NCBI GenBank assembly: GCA_037179515.1
Contig: JAXCGZ010001900.1
Coordinates: 171,001 to 235,000 of the forward strand
Source: Halocaridina rubra
Lineage: Eukaryota > Arthropoda > Malacostraca > Decapoda > Atyidae
Direction of reading: 5' to 3'
Length of the DNA stretch: 64,000 nt
Shown: one piece after another, positions 21,518 through 32,689 of the stretch
Layout of the letters: the number at the start of each line of letters is the position of its first letter
How positions within the stretch are numbered: the first letter of the stretch is position 1
Notes under the pieces: model-generated
The model's database searches: none
What the model was told of the DNA's origin: nothing
What the model saw: the letters and a program-made list of their open reading frames with translations, nothing else
Made by a program: the position numbers and the translations under genes

Positions 21518-22249
21518 TTAAGTAATAGAGAGAGCAAGGGCCTCACTCCCTCCCACATCAGTGTGAGAAGAATGAAGCCACTCACTGTGGTGTACATTGA
21601 AGTCTCCAATGTAGAGAACTTCGGCATGTGGGTGAGAAGACAGCAAGGTCTCATGGCAAGAGGAGAGATATTCAAAGAAAGACACAAACTCGGTGGAGTT
21701 TGGAGAACAGTAGCAGAAGCAAAGGATGATAGTGTTAGTGGAGAGATAGACTTTTAGCCACAGAACATCAAAGTCAGGAGATTCAAGGTCCATGAGCCTC
21801 ACAGTAGGAGTGTTAATGTTGCAGTAAGCACAGACCCCACCTTTGGAACGAAAACGAGTATACAGATTATAGTGGGAGATTTGGAATGTGTCAGTGGAAG
21901 CATGTATAGACAACTGGGTTTCAGATAGGAGGAGGAGGTTAGGGAGGAAAGTGCCCAAGTGCTGTTCTACAGACGAAAGATTAGAGTTCAGCCCATGAAT
22001 GTTTGAACAGTGAAGAGTGAAAGAAGCAGATCTACTGAGAGGTACAAGGTTAAGAGCAGTACCATTACTACCACCAGGCGTATCTACCCTCAAGCCAATG
22101 GTGGAGTCAACACGATCCCTGGAGATTCTTCGCACCCAACTATGCCAGGTAATAGGGGCCATTAGTTGTGAACCTTCCATAAATAATGACAAAATGTGAG
22201 GAAAAGGAAAGTAAAAGAGACAGATGTCCAGAATGTTGTGACTTGTCAA
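21518..22249 (-). pseudogene. LINE B2 apurinic-type endonuclease
   Basis: The 243-codon frame begins with about 80 residues without a known motif, then the endonuclease fold: SNIHGLNSNLSSVEQHL, LLLLSETQLS with the catalytic Glu, LIYIGDFN-like LYIGDFNVHHSEWL with Asp and Asn, and SSHTDVGG. The last SDH motif is missing because the frame ends at 21518. The related text continues in other frames at 21300-21500. This enzyme would nick the target site to prime reverse transcription. Confidence 0.85.
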
Positions 22250-22439
22250 ATGTAATGGAATAGCAAGAGATGTGTAATGAATATGCCAGAATATTCAGTG
22301 GAGATGTAGGCATGAGGAAAGAACCGTCCTGAAGGAAGGCTCAACTTGGAACTGTCTGGACCAGTCCTAGTTGCATCCTAATACCTTCAGTCGTAGTCTT
22401 TCAATGGGCGGCTGGTGCCATGGCCAACCTACTACTATA

Positions 22440-23850
22440 AATTTGCGCTACTTTTCATATATAAGCTATCAGAACTGCAAGATTGTGTTAAAGCATCCAT
22501 TGAGTACCCATTTAAGGTGACTCCTGTGGCTGCATGTCAAAGATTTTATGAGATGCAGCACTAGTTGTATGAAGAGTAGGGTTATTCAATGCAGCAGTAG
22601 TGCTCTTTTATTATTTGATCTACAGACAATTGAAATATGACTATGGTGTTAGCTATCATTGCCTGCAGTAAACCCCTGTCGTATTTTGTAGTTGTACTTC
22701 ACTGTCGTATATGTAGTTGTACTTTTGCTGCCACCTTGGCCAGGGCTCACTCGTGCAAGGTGATAATAGATATGCGATGATACTTAACACTTAATTTACT
22801 AAGAAGATACATTTTTACTCTAGGCCTCAGTGCCCCATCCCCTTAACGTAATGTTATCTGTATGGGTGCCAACAATACTCTCCTTTTCCCGCTCGTTTTA
22901 TGACCGTTTATATCACCTTGGGTCATTCAAACATACAAAGAGCTGGTGGGGCATAGTTTCTTGGTCGTGCCTCCACCTATAGGCTTCCAGAGAAGGAGGG
23001 AACACCCCATGACATATGGTGTGGGGGCACCTAAAGAATGCCATATTTACCCGCCAATTTGAGCTTGGTTCAAAGAACAGAGAAGCCACGTGAGAGTTCT
23101 ATCTTGCACATGATACACTCATGGGCGTGATTTATGTGTCATGACAATTCTTTCATATTTGTTACATAAAACAGCACATGAGGCCAACTTACCCCAATGT
23201 GATGCAAATTACCACAAACTGTTCCTGGTGTTCTGGACCTGAAGCAGCGGCATGATCAACTGGAGATGGGATCTATATGCATTGCTATTATTCTGGGCTA
23301 GATCTAATGTATAAGCATGAGTTTATGCAGTCTTCAAATCCAAGGATTTATTCTCTAACAAGCATGATGAATGAATGCTGAGGTAATGCGATTAACAAGT
23401 GTAGCACAAACCAGTTCCATTTGATGTCATTCAGCAGTGACATCTTTAAAGGTACAGTATATGCTAAGCTTGTGTAGCTCTCTTAAAAATTAATCAAGGG
23501 ATTCACTTGGCTGCTGTCGTATTGTTACCATGGGATGCCGAGCAAAAATTTAATTTCATAATTTACCAAAAATACTTCAAGTTTAGAAACCGTGTTTTCG
23601 TAATTACTACAATCTTCAGTTAGCTCATGCACAGTAGGACTTATACTATTCACTAGAGTGCTTTGATTGTTGGCTGCAGCTTGCCCACTCTCCTATATGA
23701 AGTTTGTGAATGTGCAGTACTGGAGCTTCCATTCCTTTGCTGTTGTAGGTGAGCTTGGATCAGTACCCAGGAGAGACGGTTTGAGTAGTTTGGTATTGAT
23801 TTGTAAATGTACTGAATAGATCGTAATGAGACTGAAACATTTGGTAAGGT
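22440..23850 (-). pseudogene. Ty3-3 gag and start of protease
   Basis: No long frame survives, but minus-strand text is recognisable from knowledge of Ty3 gags. Around 23440-23590 it reads VFLVNYEIKFLLGIPW..YDSSQVNPLINF, equivalent to the N.IFARH.L.TR.Q..ESLD.FL block. Around 23290-23350 LLENKSLDLKTA matches the LLENKTLDL block. A CGN..H segment near 23190-23220 is probably the zinc knuckle. Near 22460-22500, SCSSDSLYM stands for the protease (LI)DSGSSDSFI. Stops are common throughout. Confidence 0.6.
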
Positions 23851-24119
23851 TTTTAGATTTCATTCAGCACATTACTGAACTAGCATACTTTCAATAAAAC
23901 AATAGATAATAGTTTCAAGAAAGAACCCCTTTTACATGCATGATAATAACTAATAAACAATAAACAATAATTTACCCACTTTATATAAAGCATTCAAAAT
24001 AGAAGATTCAAGTTTCCATACACATCTGAACAATCCGCCAATGTAAACAATATAAAACAAAAGGGTTGTACAATGCACCTGTCACAGTGCTGTCAATTAC
24101 ATTCATTATATTATAGCAA
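23851..24119. other. No gene recognised between Ty3-3 and LINE B3
   Basis: AT-rich DNA with short A-rich stretches (AATAAACAATAAACAATAAT near 23951). It could hold the remains of the Ty3-3 5-prime LTR, but there is no second LTR copy to compare. Confidence 0.4.
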
Positions 24120-24739
24120 CTACACCACAGAGGAATCACATAACTCAGATTTCTAGATCTGCATCTAAGTATTTGGGAATTCTGTTTCATTTTCATAATT
24201 CTCTTTCCTCTTCCCAATCATTAAAAATTTGTAAAGGTCTTATCTGTTCTTGCTTAGGTTATTGCTCTCACATCTAGGATGGTTCTTCTTATAATTATCT
24301 TCTTGATAACCCTGAAGCTAAGGCCATCAGCCTCATTAAAGACTATGCTCTTACTTCCAATCACGATTATCTTTCTCTTTACCAATAGCTATCATCTATT
24401 TCTCTTTTGAACTGGTACTACTCCCATTACTGCTCTCATGAATTGGCTAGTTGTATTCACCCTCTTGCTGGCGAAGCCATGAAAAACATACCAAGTGACC
24501 ACGTCACACAGGTACTGTGTGGAGATATGTAGCTTACAGAGTGGTTGGTGCAGAGATTGCTTCTTTCCTTCCACTTGCAGATTTTGGTACTATTTTCATC
24601 TTTCTGTTTTCCTTGATTCTTATACCCTTTCTTCTCCTTTAAAAAACAAATATCAATCGTGATCTCAGGGCCTAATCCTGCCATATTTCTAGGTTTTCTT
24701 GTGTTTAACTATACTTTCATCCTGTCCTTTACTTGTTGA

Positions 24740-24795
24740 TGCAACCGTCCTAGCCCTTAGTAGAAAAGGGAGTCCGTGACGTAAAACCGGAACTA
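24740..24795 (+). mobile_element. SINE S1 3-prime fragment
   Basis: CAACCGTCCTAGCCC, TAGAAAAGGGAGTCCGTGA and CGTAAAACCGGAAC match the 3-prime part of SINE S1 (reverse complement of 58168-58222). It replaces part of the LINE B3 3-prime untranslated sequence. The tRNA-like head is absent. Confidence 0.75.
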
Positions 24796-24894
24796 ACTTT
24801 CTGCCTTGCTTATAAGCTGCTATTTTTTGTTCTTCTCAATGTTTTCTTGGTTCCAGGGCCCAATAGGAGCAACTTTAATTGCCCTTGCTGGTGT

Positions 24895-25156
24895 TGTAAT
24901 ATATCTAAGTATTGAAGTATGTCGTTGTGCATAGTTAGATGTTCATACGCTCAGTGCCACCTATGTATTACTGGTGTACTGTAGACTAGATTAAAAAATA
25001 TATACATTGATGTTGAACCCCTATGAATACCTTTGCTTGTCCTGCTGCTGTGCTGCATTACATATACCTTACACTTATTAATATGTTTCCATTGCTGCAG
25101 TGATCCAAAGAACTTTCCTCATTATGTTTCTTTGTTAAGTACCCAAATACATTACA
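24895..25156 (+). repeat. Ty3-4 5-prime LTR
   Basis: It pairs with 29880-30144; shared strings include GTTAGATGTTCATRCGCTC, TGCTGTGCTGCATTACATAT and CCATTGCTGCAGTGATCC. Differences are a few substitutions and small indels. Confidence 0.95.
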
Positions 25157-25164
25157 TTATTTAG

Positions 25165-25174
25165 TGGCGACGAT
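25165..25174 (+). other. Ty3-4 putative tRNA primer-binding site
   Basis: TGGCGACGAT begins 9 bases after the 5-prime LTR. TGG at the start pairs with the CCA end of a tRNA. The string would be complementary to a tRNA 3-prime end of the form ATCGTCGCCA; serine tRNAs with a GACGAGG acceptor are close candidates. That assignment is inference. Confidence 0.5.
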
Positions 25175-25188
25175 ATAATCGCTGAGAG

Positions 25189-25876
25189 ATGGCTGGAATG
25201 GCGATCCAAAGTTTTTGTGAGGGTGAGGAAGATTTCTCCAGTTTTCATGAAAGACTTGAGTGTTATTTTACTGTGAAGGATGTAGCAGAAAAAAAGAAGA
25301 TACCTACGCTTATTATGGGTCTATCTCCAACCCAATATCAAGTACTGAAAGATTTGCCATCGCTGAAAGTTCCGTCAGCGTAAACCTATGCAGAGGTGAT
25401 TGCTAGCCTACAAAAACATTTTGGAGGCACGAAAAACCCACAAGTGGAACGGATGAAGTTCAGGCATGTTATGAGGAAGCAGGGGAATATTTGTTGGATT
25501 TTTATGTTCGTCTCAAGCACTCTACTCGATACTGTGAATTTGGAAAGATATTAGATCAAATGTTAGTGGACCAGCTAATTATGTAGCTAACATAATTTTG
25601 GAAGCATCTGCAGGATTAAAATTTACTTTTTTGGAAGCTGTGAAATTTGCTGAAGAAGCTGAATTAAATGAAACTAATCCTACTGTGTTTGCAAATGCAC
25701 TGTTTTCGGCTGATAGTGGTAGTACAGCTGTTCATAATGTTAATAGGTATAAAAATGGTAAAGTTTTTTATTCGGGAAATCCAACTGCTGTTAAAGCTTT
25801 TGTCACTGAGGACAATCTGTTCAACAGGGGAGAGATGTTTCAGTGCCAAATAATTCCCCTAATAATGTTAGTGTAA
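25189..25876 (+). pseudogene. Ty3-4 gag
   Basis: The likely start at 25189 gives MAGMAIQSFCEGEEDFSSFH and continues with LECYFTVKDVAEKKKIPTLI, typical of Ty3 gag openings (a W/F..E....F.V..V......LI pattern). A stop at 25381 and frameshifts follow. SLQKHFGGTKNP and the frame 25598-25876 (FLEAVKFAEEAELNETN) carry the rest up to the knuckles. The start was chosen because it follows the primer site by 14 bases and is the first ATG. Confidence 0.8.
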
Positions 25877-26394
25877 TAAGGTGTTTTAGATGTAATTCTG
25901 CTGGACATTTGTATAATTCATGTAAATTCAAGATTGCTAAATGTAGGTTATGCCATAGAATAGGACATTTTGCTGTTGTAATTAAAGGTTACAGCATTGT
26001 GTTAGCAGTATTAGCCTACAACTTCAGAGTGCCAAGCCAGTACTTCAATCAGCTGAATCCGATAGTTCAAATTTCGGATGCAATTTTAAATCTGAATTTA
26101 AATGTATATGATAATATTTCAGTAGTTAATGAAGATTTTCAGGTATCTAAAAAGATTGCAGCTCATGAGTATAATATTTTTGCTTTGAAGGAGTCTGGTA
26201 AGTTGCCACATGAGTCTACGGCTGAAGTTGTTCGTAGTTATGATGGTAAATATGTTGTTAATGTGATGGTTAATGATACAAATTTTAATTTTGAGGTTGA
26301 TACAGGTGCAGCAGTCACTTGTATGGGTGAAAATGCATATAGAAAGGTGTGCAACTCTTCTGAAGAATTACTAAATGCAGAAATTATGCTCTAG
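25843..26394 (+). pseudogene. Ty3-4 zinc knuckles and aspartic protease
   Basis: The 183-codon frame contains VIRCFRCNSAGHLYNSCKF followed by AKCRLCHRIGHFAVVIK, two CCHC knuckles of which the second has lost its final Cys. It ends with the protease: VNVMVNDTNFNFEVDTGAAV followed by TCMG, where DTG is the intact catalytic triplet. The frame stops at 26392, and the protease end continues in degraded form to about 26530 (RLSLLGRNW). Confidence 0.85.
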
Positions 26395-26639
26395 GATTAT
26401 AGCAAACAGCCACTTGATATTGCAGGTATAGCTATGGTTGACGTTTTGTATAATGACAAATATCGCAGGTTGCCTATTGTAGTAATTACAGGTGATCGAC
26501 TTTCTTTATTGGGTAGAAACTGGACGTAAGAAATTAATTTAAATTGGAAATCAATTTTTAACAATGCTAATGTAAATGCAGTTGATGGTCCTGAGAAAGG
26601 GGAAATAGATGAACTTTTAGCTAAATATGGAGAGGTATT

Positions 26640-27410
26640 TGAACCTGGTGTAGGTTGTTGAAAGGATTTAAAGGTTTCAGTTGATGTGAAGCAGGAGCTA
26701 TTCCTGTCCACAAACTTGCTAGGCCAGTACCCTATCATTCACGTCCAATGGTTGATGAAGAGCTGTAGAGACTTGAAAAGTTAGGTATAATTAAACCATA
26801 ACTTTTTAAGAATGGGCAAGTCCCACAGTAAATGTATTGAAGAGTGATTGCAAAAATGCTAGGATATTTATTGATTCTATATGAACCCTTAAAACTGTCT
26901 GTGAACTTGAGAAGTATCCATTCCCAACCCCTGAGGATATTTTTGCCATATTTGGAAAAGGAGAGTACTTTGCTAAACTTGATTTAAGCCATGCATACCA
27001 TCAACTGTAACTCAGTGATGAATCTCAAAGGCATATGGTAATAAATACTCACAATGTTCTTTATGTGCTTACTAGACTACATTATGGTTTGAATAGTGCT
27101 GTAGGTATTTTCCAGAGTGATGGAGAAAATTTTCAAAGGTATTCTACATTTTGCTGTGTACTTAGATGACATACTGATTACTGCTCCCCCAGTTGAGGAA
27201 CATTTTTTATTCCTAAAAAAGTATTGAGTTAATTACAAAAGTGTGGTTTAAAATTGAAAAGAGAGAATTGCGACTTTTTGTACCTACGGTTACTTATCTA
27301 AATCATACTGTATTTGCTCAAGTGTTCATCCATCAGCTGAGAAGGTGACAGCTATACTGATTATACCAGTTCCATAGAATAGGCAGGAATTACGCACATT
27401 CTGTGGTATG
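26640..27410 (+). pseudogene. Ty3-4 reverse transcriptase
   Basis: Text with stops spans the whole domain: PVHKLARPVPYHSRPMVDEE and LEKLGIIKP (fingers), FGKGEYFAKLDLSHAYHQL (first palm Asp), and the catalytic box AVYLDDILI at about 27155-27180 with both aspartates intact. The primer-grip and thumb text is LQKCGLKLKRENCDF. At least five stops or shifts break it, so it is non-functional despite the intact active site. Confidence 0.85.
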
Positions 27411-27881
27411 GTGAAATTTTACCACAAAATCCTACCAAATATGTCCAAGATTATGGCTCCATTGTATGCATTGAAATCAGAATCTACAGAATGGATTTGG
27501 AGTGTTAAGGAAAATACAGTTTTTTTACAGACTAAAGAATTACTGATATTAAACAATTTATTTGTTCACCATGACACTAGTAAACCTCTGGTTTTGACAT
27601 GTGATGCAAGCTCATATGGTTTAGGAGAGGTTTTAGAGCAAGAGTATGTTACTGGATTTTTAAAACCTATTTCATTTGCATCTAGGACTTTGTCAAATGC
27701 TGTGAAAAATTATGCCGAGGTACAAAAAGAAGTCCTGGCAGTTGTATGGTCTGTATGGAAATTTAACAAATATTTATTAGGAAGGAAATTCACCATTTGC
27801 GCGGATCACAATCCTTTATTAGGATTGTTGAGTGAAAAGAAGGCAGTACCACGTATGGCATCAGGTAGACTAATTAGATAG
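27408..27881 (+). pseudogene. Ty3-4 RNase H
   Basis: A 157-codon open frame begins in the connection region (MVKFYHKILPNMSKIMAPLY). It continues with PLVLTCDASSYGLGEVLEQE, then KPISFASRTLSNAVKNYAEV and the catalytic Glu in QKEVLAVVWSV. The last motif is KFTICADHNPLLGLL, where the Asp of the (T/A)DH motif is kept. All four acidic positions are present, so this is the most intact enzymatic domain of the element. It ends at a stop after RLIR (27881). Confidence 0.9.
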
Positions 27882-29340
27882 TTTTTACTTTTATCTGCTT
27901 ACTCTTATAACTTAGTGCATAGACTAGGATGTAAAATTCTAAATGCTGAATGCTTATCATGATTTCCTATAGAGCAGGAAAATAATTTTGAAATTTCAGT
28001 TCATGTTGGTGAGGAAGTACTCTTGCTGGATAGGATAAATTTTTCTGGAGTAAATTTTGCAGGCATTCATTGCTGGACGTATTGTGATCCTATACTTTCA
28101 CAAGTTAGTAACCATATTTTGCAAGGTTGGAATATATCTCAGAGTTGTGATGAAACTTTAAAACCTTATTTTGACAGTAGACATGAAATAACTGTTGTGC
28201 AAGGATGTCTTTTGTGGGAAAATAGAGTAGTGATACCACCCCAGGACGAAATGCTTTAACTGAGAACATGCATGATACTCATCCAGGTATTGCGAAAATG
28301 AAAAGTCTTGCAAGATGCTATGTATGGTGGCCTCAAATTGATAAAGAATACAGGTCAAACTGTACGGGTAAACAAACACTGCATTCATGGGAGTTCCCTA
28401 GCAAACCATGGTCAAGGCTACACATTGATTATGTGGGGCCTATGGAGGGTCATATATTTCTCATTATTGTGGATGCTTATTCTTAATGGCTTGAAGTTAT
28501 ACCAACTTAAGGTTTTACTGCTAAAGTGACTGCGTGCAAACTGCAACAATTATTTACCACTCACGGACTGCCCGACATTATTGTCAGTGATAATGGTCCT
28601 GCTTTTGTTGGTGTTGAATTTCAGGATTTTATAAGCAGTAATAGAATACTCCATGTTACAAGTGCTCCTTATCATCCTTCTACAAATGGCTTAGCAGAGA
28701 ATGCTGTGAAAACATTTAAGATGGCTATGAAAAAAAGTGAGGAATGTACAGAGGAGAAATTGTTGAGGCTTTTGTTTCGTTATAGGATTACACCTCATAC
28801 TACAACTGGTGTTGCTCCTTGTGAACTTTTAATGAAACGAAGGATGAAGTCTAATTTTGATCTTTTACGCCATGATGCTGAGAGTCATATTATTAAAAAA
28901 CAGAAAATCAAGCCAAGAATTGTGAAGGAGTTAAGACAAATTCACCTCCTGAGTTTAAAGTAGGTGATCATGTATATTGTAAGAATTATTCTAGGCAAGG
29001 ATCCCCAAATTTATCTGGTGTTGTGGAAGAATGTACTGGACCTGTTTCATGCAAGATCAGGAGTGAAGATGGTATTATTCTTCATAGGCATTTTGACCAA
29101 ATGCTCAAGCAGCTCAATCCTAGCTCTGCTGATGTTGAGGAATATAATACCTTTAGTGAGTCTGAATTAGTAAACAGGAGTAGTACTGATGTTTACTAAT
29201 ATTTGGATAAGACTGAATATTTTACTTGTCGTAGTACAAGTAATATGTCTGATCTTCCCAGGGTTACACCTACAGTTAACTTAAATTTCAGTCCTGAGGC
29301 AAATTCTGGTAGATGTAATAGTAATCCAGAGTAAATACCT
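27880..29340 (+). pseudogene. Ty3-4 integrase and C-terminal region
   Basis: The zinc-binding N-terminus is visible as HDTHPGIAKMKSLARCYVWW at 28268-28330, but the following CxxC is reduced to RSNCTGKQT, apparently by a deletion. The core has HIDYVGPMEGHIFLIIVDAY, DIIVSDNGPAFVGVEF and STNGLAENAVKTFK, giving D, D and E (frame 28526-28963 for the last two). A C-terminal region with ELLMKRRMKSNFDLLR, then GDHVYCKNYS-like text, follows in shifted frames to about 29330. Confidence 0.85.
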
Positions 29341-29417
29341 GAAGTTAGACGTTCAAGTCAAAAGTGTAAACCAGTAAACAGACTGAGTTTATAATATGTA
29401 AATCAGTAATGTTTTCT

Positions 29418-29770
<353 letters not shown>

Positions 29771-29870
29771 GTGAAGTGGAGATACATATTGGATTTTGTT
29801 TGTTAAATTTTTACTTGGAAAGGTCTTGTATTTTGTTTATATTTTCATTGCAGAGTTTTATCTACAATGC

Positions 29871-29879
29871 ATGGAGGGG
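29871..29879 (+). other. Ty3-4 polypurine tract
   Basis: ATGGAGGGG ends at the base before the 3-prime LTR, the expected plus-strand primer position. It is short but purine-rich in an AT-rich neighbourhood. Confidence 0.65.
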
Positions 29880-30144
29880 TGTAATATATCTAAGTATTCA
29901 AGAATGTCGCTTGCGCGTAGTTAGATGTTCATGCGCTCAGTGCCACCTATGTATTGCTGGTGTGCTGTAGACTAGAGCGGAAAATATATACATTGTTGTT
30001 GAGCCCCTACAAAGACGTTTGCTTGTCCTGCTGCTGTGCTGCATTACATATCCCTTACACTTATTAATATGTGTTTCCATTGCTGCAGTGATCCAAAGAG
30101 CTCTTCTCATAATGAATCTTCGCTAAGTACGCAAATACATTACA
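29880..30144 (+). repeat. Ty3-4 3-prime LTR
   Basis: The partner of 24895-25156 with the same ends. It is followed by the second copy of the GGTGT duplication and the resumed LINE B3 end. Confidence 0.95.
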
Positions 30145-30156
30145 GGTGTCACACAC

Positions 30157-30662
30157 ATAAACAAAATTACACTTGGGCATATACACTCACGATTTATTTA
30201 AGTCATTAAAGAGCTACAAAGCATCCTTGCAATTACGAAATAACCTAAATATACCGTTTTGACTGTTCTCATACCTTAGTTTGTAAATTGATAGTAAAAA
30301 ATATCGTAAGAAATTCAGTTTGAACGAGTAAGAAACACTTTTTCCAGTAATATCAATCTTCTGTTCGACGGCCCTAAATTTCAAAACTCTCCTATCATCC
30401 CAGTGTAATTCTTTATATTAGTGATGTCTCTTAAGAATAGCTTTCCATTAATAAGCAGATTTAATGAGCATATAAGTCAAACAATTGTCTGAGCTTTAGT
30501 TTGACTTTGAGGCACGTATCGCAAAAATAATACTTTGCTCTAAGGACCATCTATAAACAAATTAATTGGCGGGATGGGACAGGAATGCAACAACTTTCTG
30601 CAGCCGATTATTTTGCCTTAATAAGATTGCTCACTCGGCTAATCCTAATATTAAAATTTTAT
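30157..30662. other. No gene recognised
   Basis: AT-rich DNA without convincing coding potential, repeats or motifs. It begins after the LINE B3 3-prime end and stops at the 5-prime truncation point of LINE B4. Confidence 0.5.
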
Positions 30663-31350
30663 AAATCCTGATAGCCTCTAACTTGTCTTGAAGGAATCAC
30701 ATATTCCAAATATCAAAATCCACATCCAAAAAGTTGGGGGTTCTGTGCGCACATCTGGGTGCTTTTTCATATACTTATCTCCTTGATAGGGTTGAATCTA
30801 AAGCAGTCAGAATCAGCAGTGGCCCATCTCTTACTTTAATCTGGCTTTTCTTTCTCTTCGTCATAAGGTATCATCCCTTTATCTTTTTTATCGCTACTAA
30901 TTCTTCCGGTGCTGCTCTGATGAATTGGCGAGTTGCTTCCCTCCCCCTTAGCCAAGGCCGTGTAACACTCGCCAAGAGGCCTTGTCTCACAGATGTTCTG
31001 TGGAGATTTGCATTCCCAGATTGGTCGGTGCAGCAACTTCTTCTGCCCATCTGCCTCCAGACTCTGGAATGCTCCTCCTCCTTCTGTAACTCCTAATTCT
31101 TATAACCTATCTTCCTTCAAAAAATGGATCTATCATCATCTCATGGCCTAATCCTTCCATATCTCTAAATCCTCAGTACTTCAACTATTCTTTCAACCTG
31201 TCCTTTTCTTCTTGGGTATTGTTACCTCATCTCTGCCTTGTCCTTAACATTTTACTTTTTCCTCATCTTAATGGTTCCTTCGTGCCCGGGCCTTTATTGA
31301 AAAGGGCAATTTCCTTGCTGCTTCCGGTGCCACACTCTTAAAAAATATTT
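30663..31350 (+). mobile_element. LINE B4: 3-prime fragment of family B
   Basis: It starts with TAGCCTCTAACTTGTCTTG.. and ends with the family terminus GTGCCCGGGCC..CGGTGCCACACTCTT plus A-rich sequence. An internal gap near 30740 removes the segment that encodes RY......LEYCSH in other copies. The C-terminal frame 30734-31096 reads YTYLLDRVESKAVR, then decays. Only the last third of the reverse transcriptase region is present. Confidence 0.85.
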
Positions 31351-31437
31351 ATTCCTCCACTCACGCCTAATTAACTTCAACACGTCCAGATAGTAGTATG
31401 TTTTGTACTGGAAAATGCTAATCTTTAAATAGTTTAT

Positions 31438-31441
31438 ATAC

Positions 31442-31490
<49 letters not shown>

Positions 31491-31635
31491 GGTGGGTGAG
31501 TGTATGTGTTTGCGTGCGTTCATGTGTGTGTGTAGAAGAGAGAGTGAGTGCGGTTGTGTGATGATGAGCATGTGAGCTTGCATGTGCGATATTGCGTGAG
31601 GTTAAGAGTGTGTGCTTTTTTGTGCGTTTATGTGT
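31438..31635. repeat. (GT)n microsatellite and GT-rich tail next to LINE A4
   Basis: A pure GT run (31443-31481) passes into GGGT units and then a GT-rich segment up to the terminal repeat of LINE A4. The part 31540-31616 (TTGTGTGATGATG, GCATGTGAGCTTGCATG, GAGGTTAAGAGTGTGTGC) is clearly similar to 39655-39733, which is adjacent to LINE A9 in the same relative position. Confidence 0.85.
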
Positions 31636-32583
31636 GATTACCTAATTATGATTACCTAATTGTGTTTACGGGAAAGAGCCCAATGCTCGTATCTTCCCGT
31701 CTCCTGATCGGTTCCATTTTGTACTTAGTTATACTTATTATACCTGTCCTTAAAACTATGGATTGAGATAGCATTAACTACCTCCTCGCTTAGCGAATTC
31801 CAATTATCAACTACTCTTACACTGAAAAAGCATTTCCTCACATCCTGCAAAGATGTTTTCTTACGAAGCTTCAAACTATGACCTCTAGTTTTAGAGCTTG
31901 CCATATCAAAATATCGATCCCTATCCACTCTATCATAACCATGAAGGAATTTAAAGACTGTCACCATATCCCCCCTTAATCCTCTAGCTTCGAGTGATGG
32001 TAAGTCTAATTCCCTCAGCCTCTCATCATAACTGAGATTACGTATTTCTGGTGCCAGTTTCCTGACATGTCTTTGAACTTTTTCAAGCTTAGCTATGTGT
32101 TTTTTCAAGTGCGGATTCCAAAAGGGGGCTGCATATCCAAATTTTGGCCTCGCATAGGTTACATAAATATTTCTGAACATTTCTTTGTCCATGTGCCTGA
32201 AGGCTACCCTTACATTTGATAAGAGGGCATATGGTGCCCTTACTATGTCATTTATATGTATTTCTGGAGACAAATCTGCCAGTATGTTTACTCCTAGATC
32301 TCTCTCATTTTCTGTCTCTTGAAGTTGTACTCCAGCTACCGAGTAGTCAAGTTGGGCCTTCTTGCACTTGTACCCAGTCTCATTACCTTACATTTTGAAG
32401 TATTGAATTTTATTAGCCACTTTTCTGAACATTCATGCAGACTATTTAGATCTTCCTGAAGTTCTCTACCATTGTTCTCGTTTCCTACTTTCTTCACAAT
32501 CTTTGCATCATCTGCAAACATATTCATGAATGAATTTACAGACTCTGGTAGGTCATTTACATATACAAGGAACAAAAGTGGCC
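31636..32583 (-). mobile_element. LINE A4: CR1-like 3-prime copy
   Basis: It begins (plus strand) with two copies of the 14-base terminal unit GATTACCTAATTRTG and the family string ACGGGAAAGAGCCC. Frame 31725-32273 encodes the conserved C-terminus: ILADLSPEIHIND-type start, EMFRNIYVTYARPKFGYAAP, RNLSYDERLRELDLPSLEAR and VRKCFFSVRVVDNWNSLSEE. Frame 32336-32575 adds the palm end with MFADDAKIVKKV (FADD intact). It is cut at 32583, exactly where the GT tail of copy A5 starts. Confidence 0.9.
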
Positions 32584-32689
32584 TATGTGTGTGTGTGTGT
32601 GATTACCAAATTACGATTACCTAAGTTTGTTTACAGGAAAGAGCCCAAAGTTCGTATCTTCCCGTCTCCTGATCGGTTCCATTTTGTAC

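Larger units (their letters stand above)
18975..22440 (-). mobile_element. LINE B2: longest family B LINE copy
   Basis: A 3.4-kb non-LTR element with a 3-prime A-rich tail (T/C-rich on the plus strand at 18975-19003). It carries the family end ACACCGGGACAGGCAG..GCCCGGGCAC (19012-19060), reverse transcriptase, endonuclease, and about 190 bases upstream of the first frame. It lies within the protease of Ty3-3 and is therefore younger. One main coding region is evident and no separate ORF1 is seen. It belongs to the apurinic-endonuclease class of LINEs; the exact clade needs a phylogeny. Confidence 0.9.
17105..23850 (-). mobile_element. Ty3-3: decayed Ty3/Gypsy element split by LINE B2
   Basis: Minus-strand integrase, RNase H, reverse transcriptase and protease-end remnants lie at 17105-18970. 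The start of the protease and the gag lie at 22440-23850. Between them is a complete-looking family B LINE (18975-22440). The protease reading stops at 22440 (SCSSDSLYMKSSANL) and resumes at 18960 (ISLNASFPGFVIVDL), so the two blocks are one element cut by B2. No LTRs are recognised. Confidence 0.75.

Noticed and set aside
20823..22199. Plus-strand frames over LINE B2 (for example 21105-21425 and 21458-21757)
   Set aside because: Antisense shadows of the LINE B2 coding region; no independent motif.
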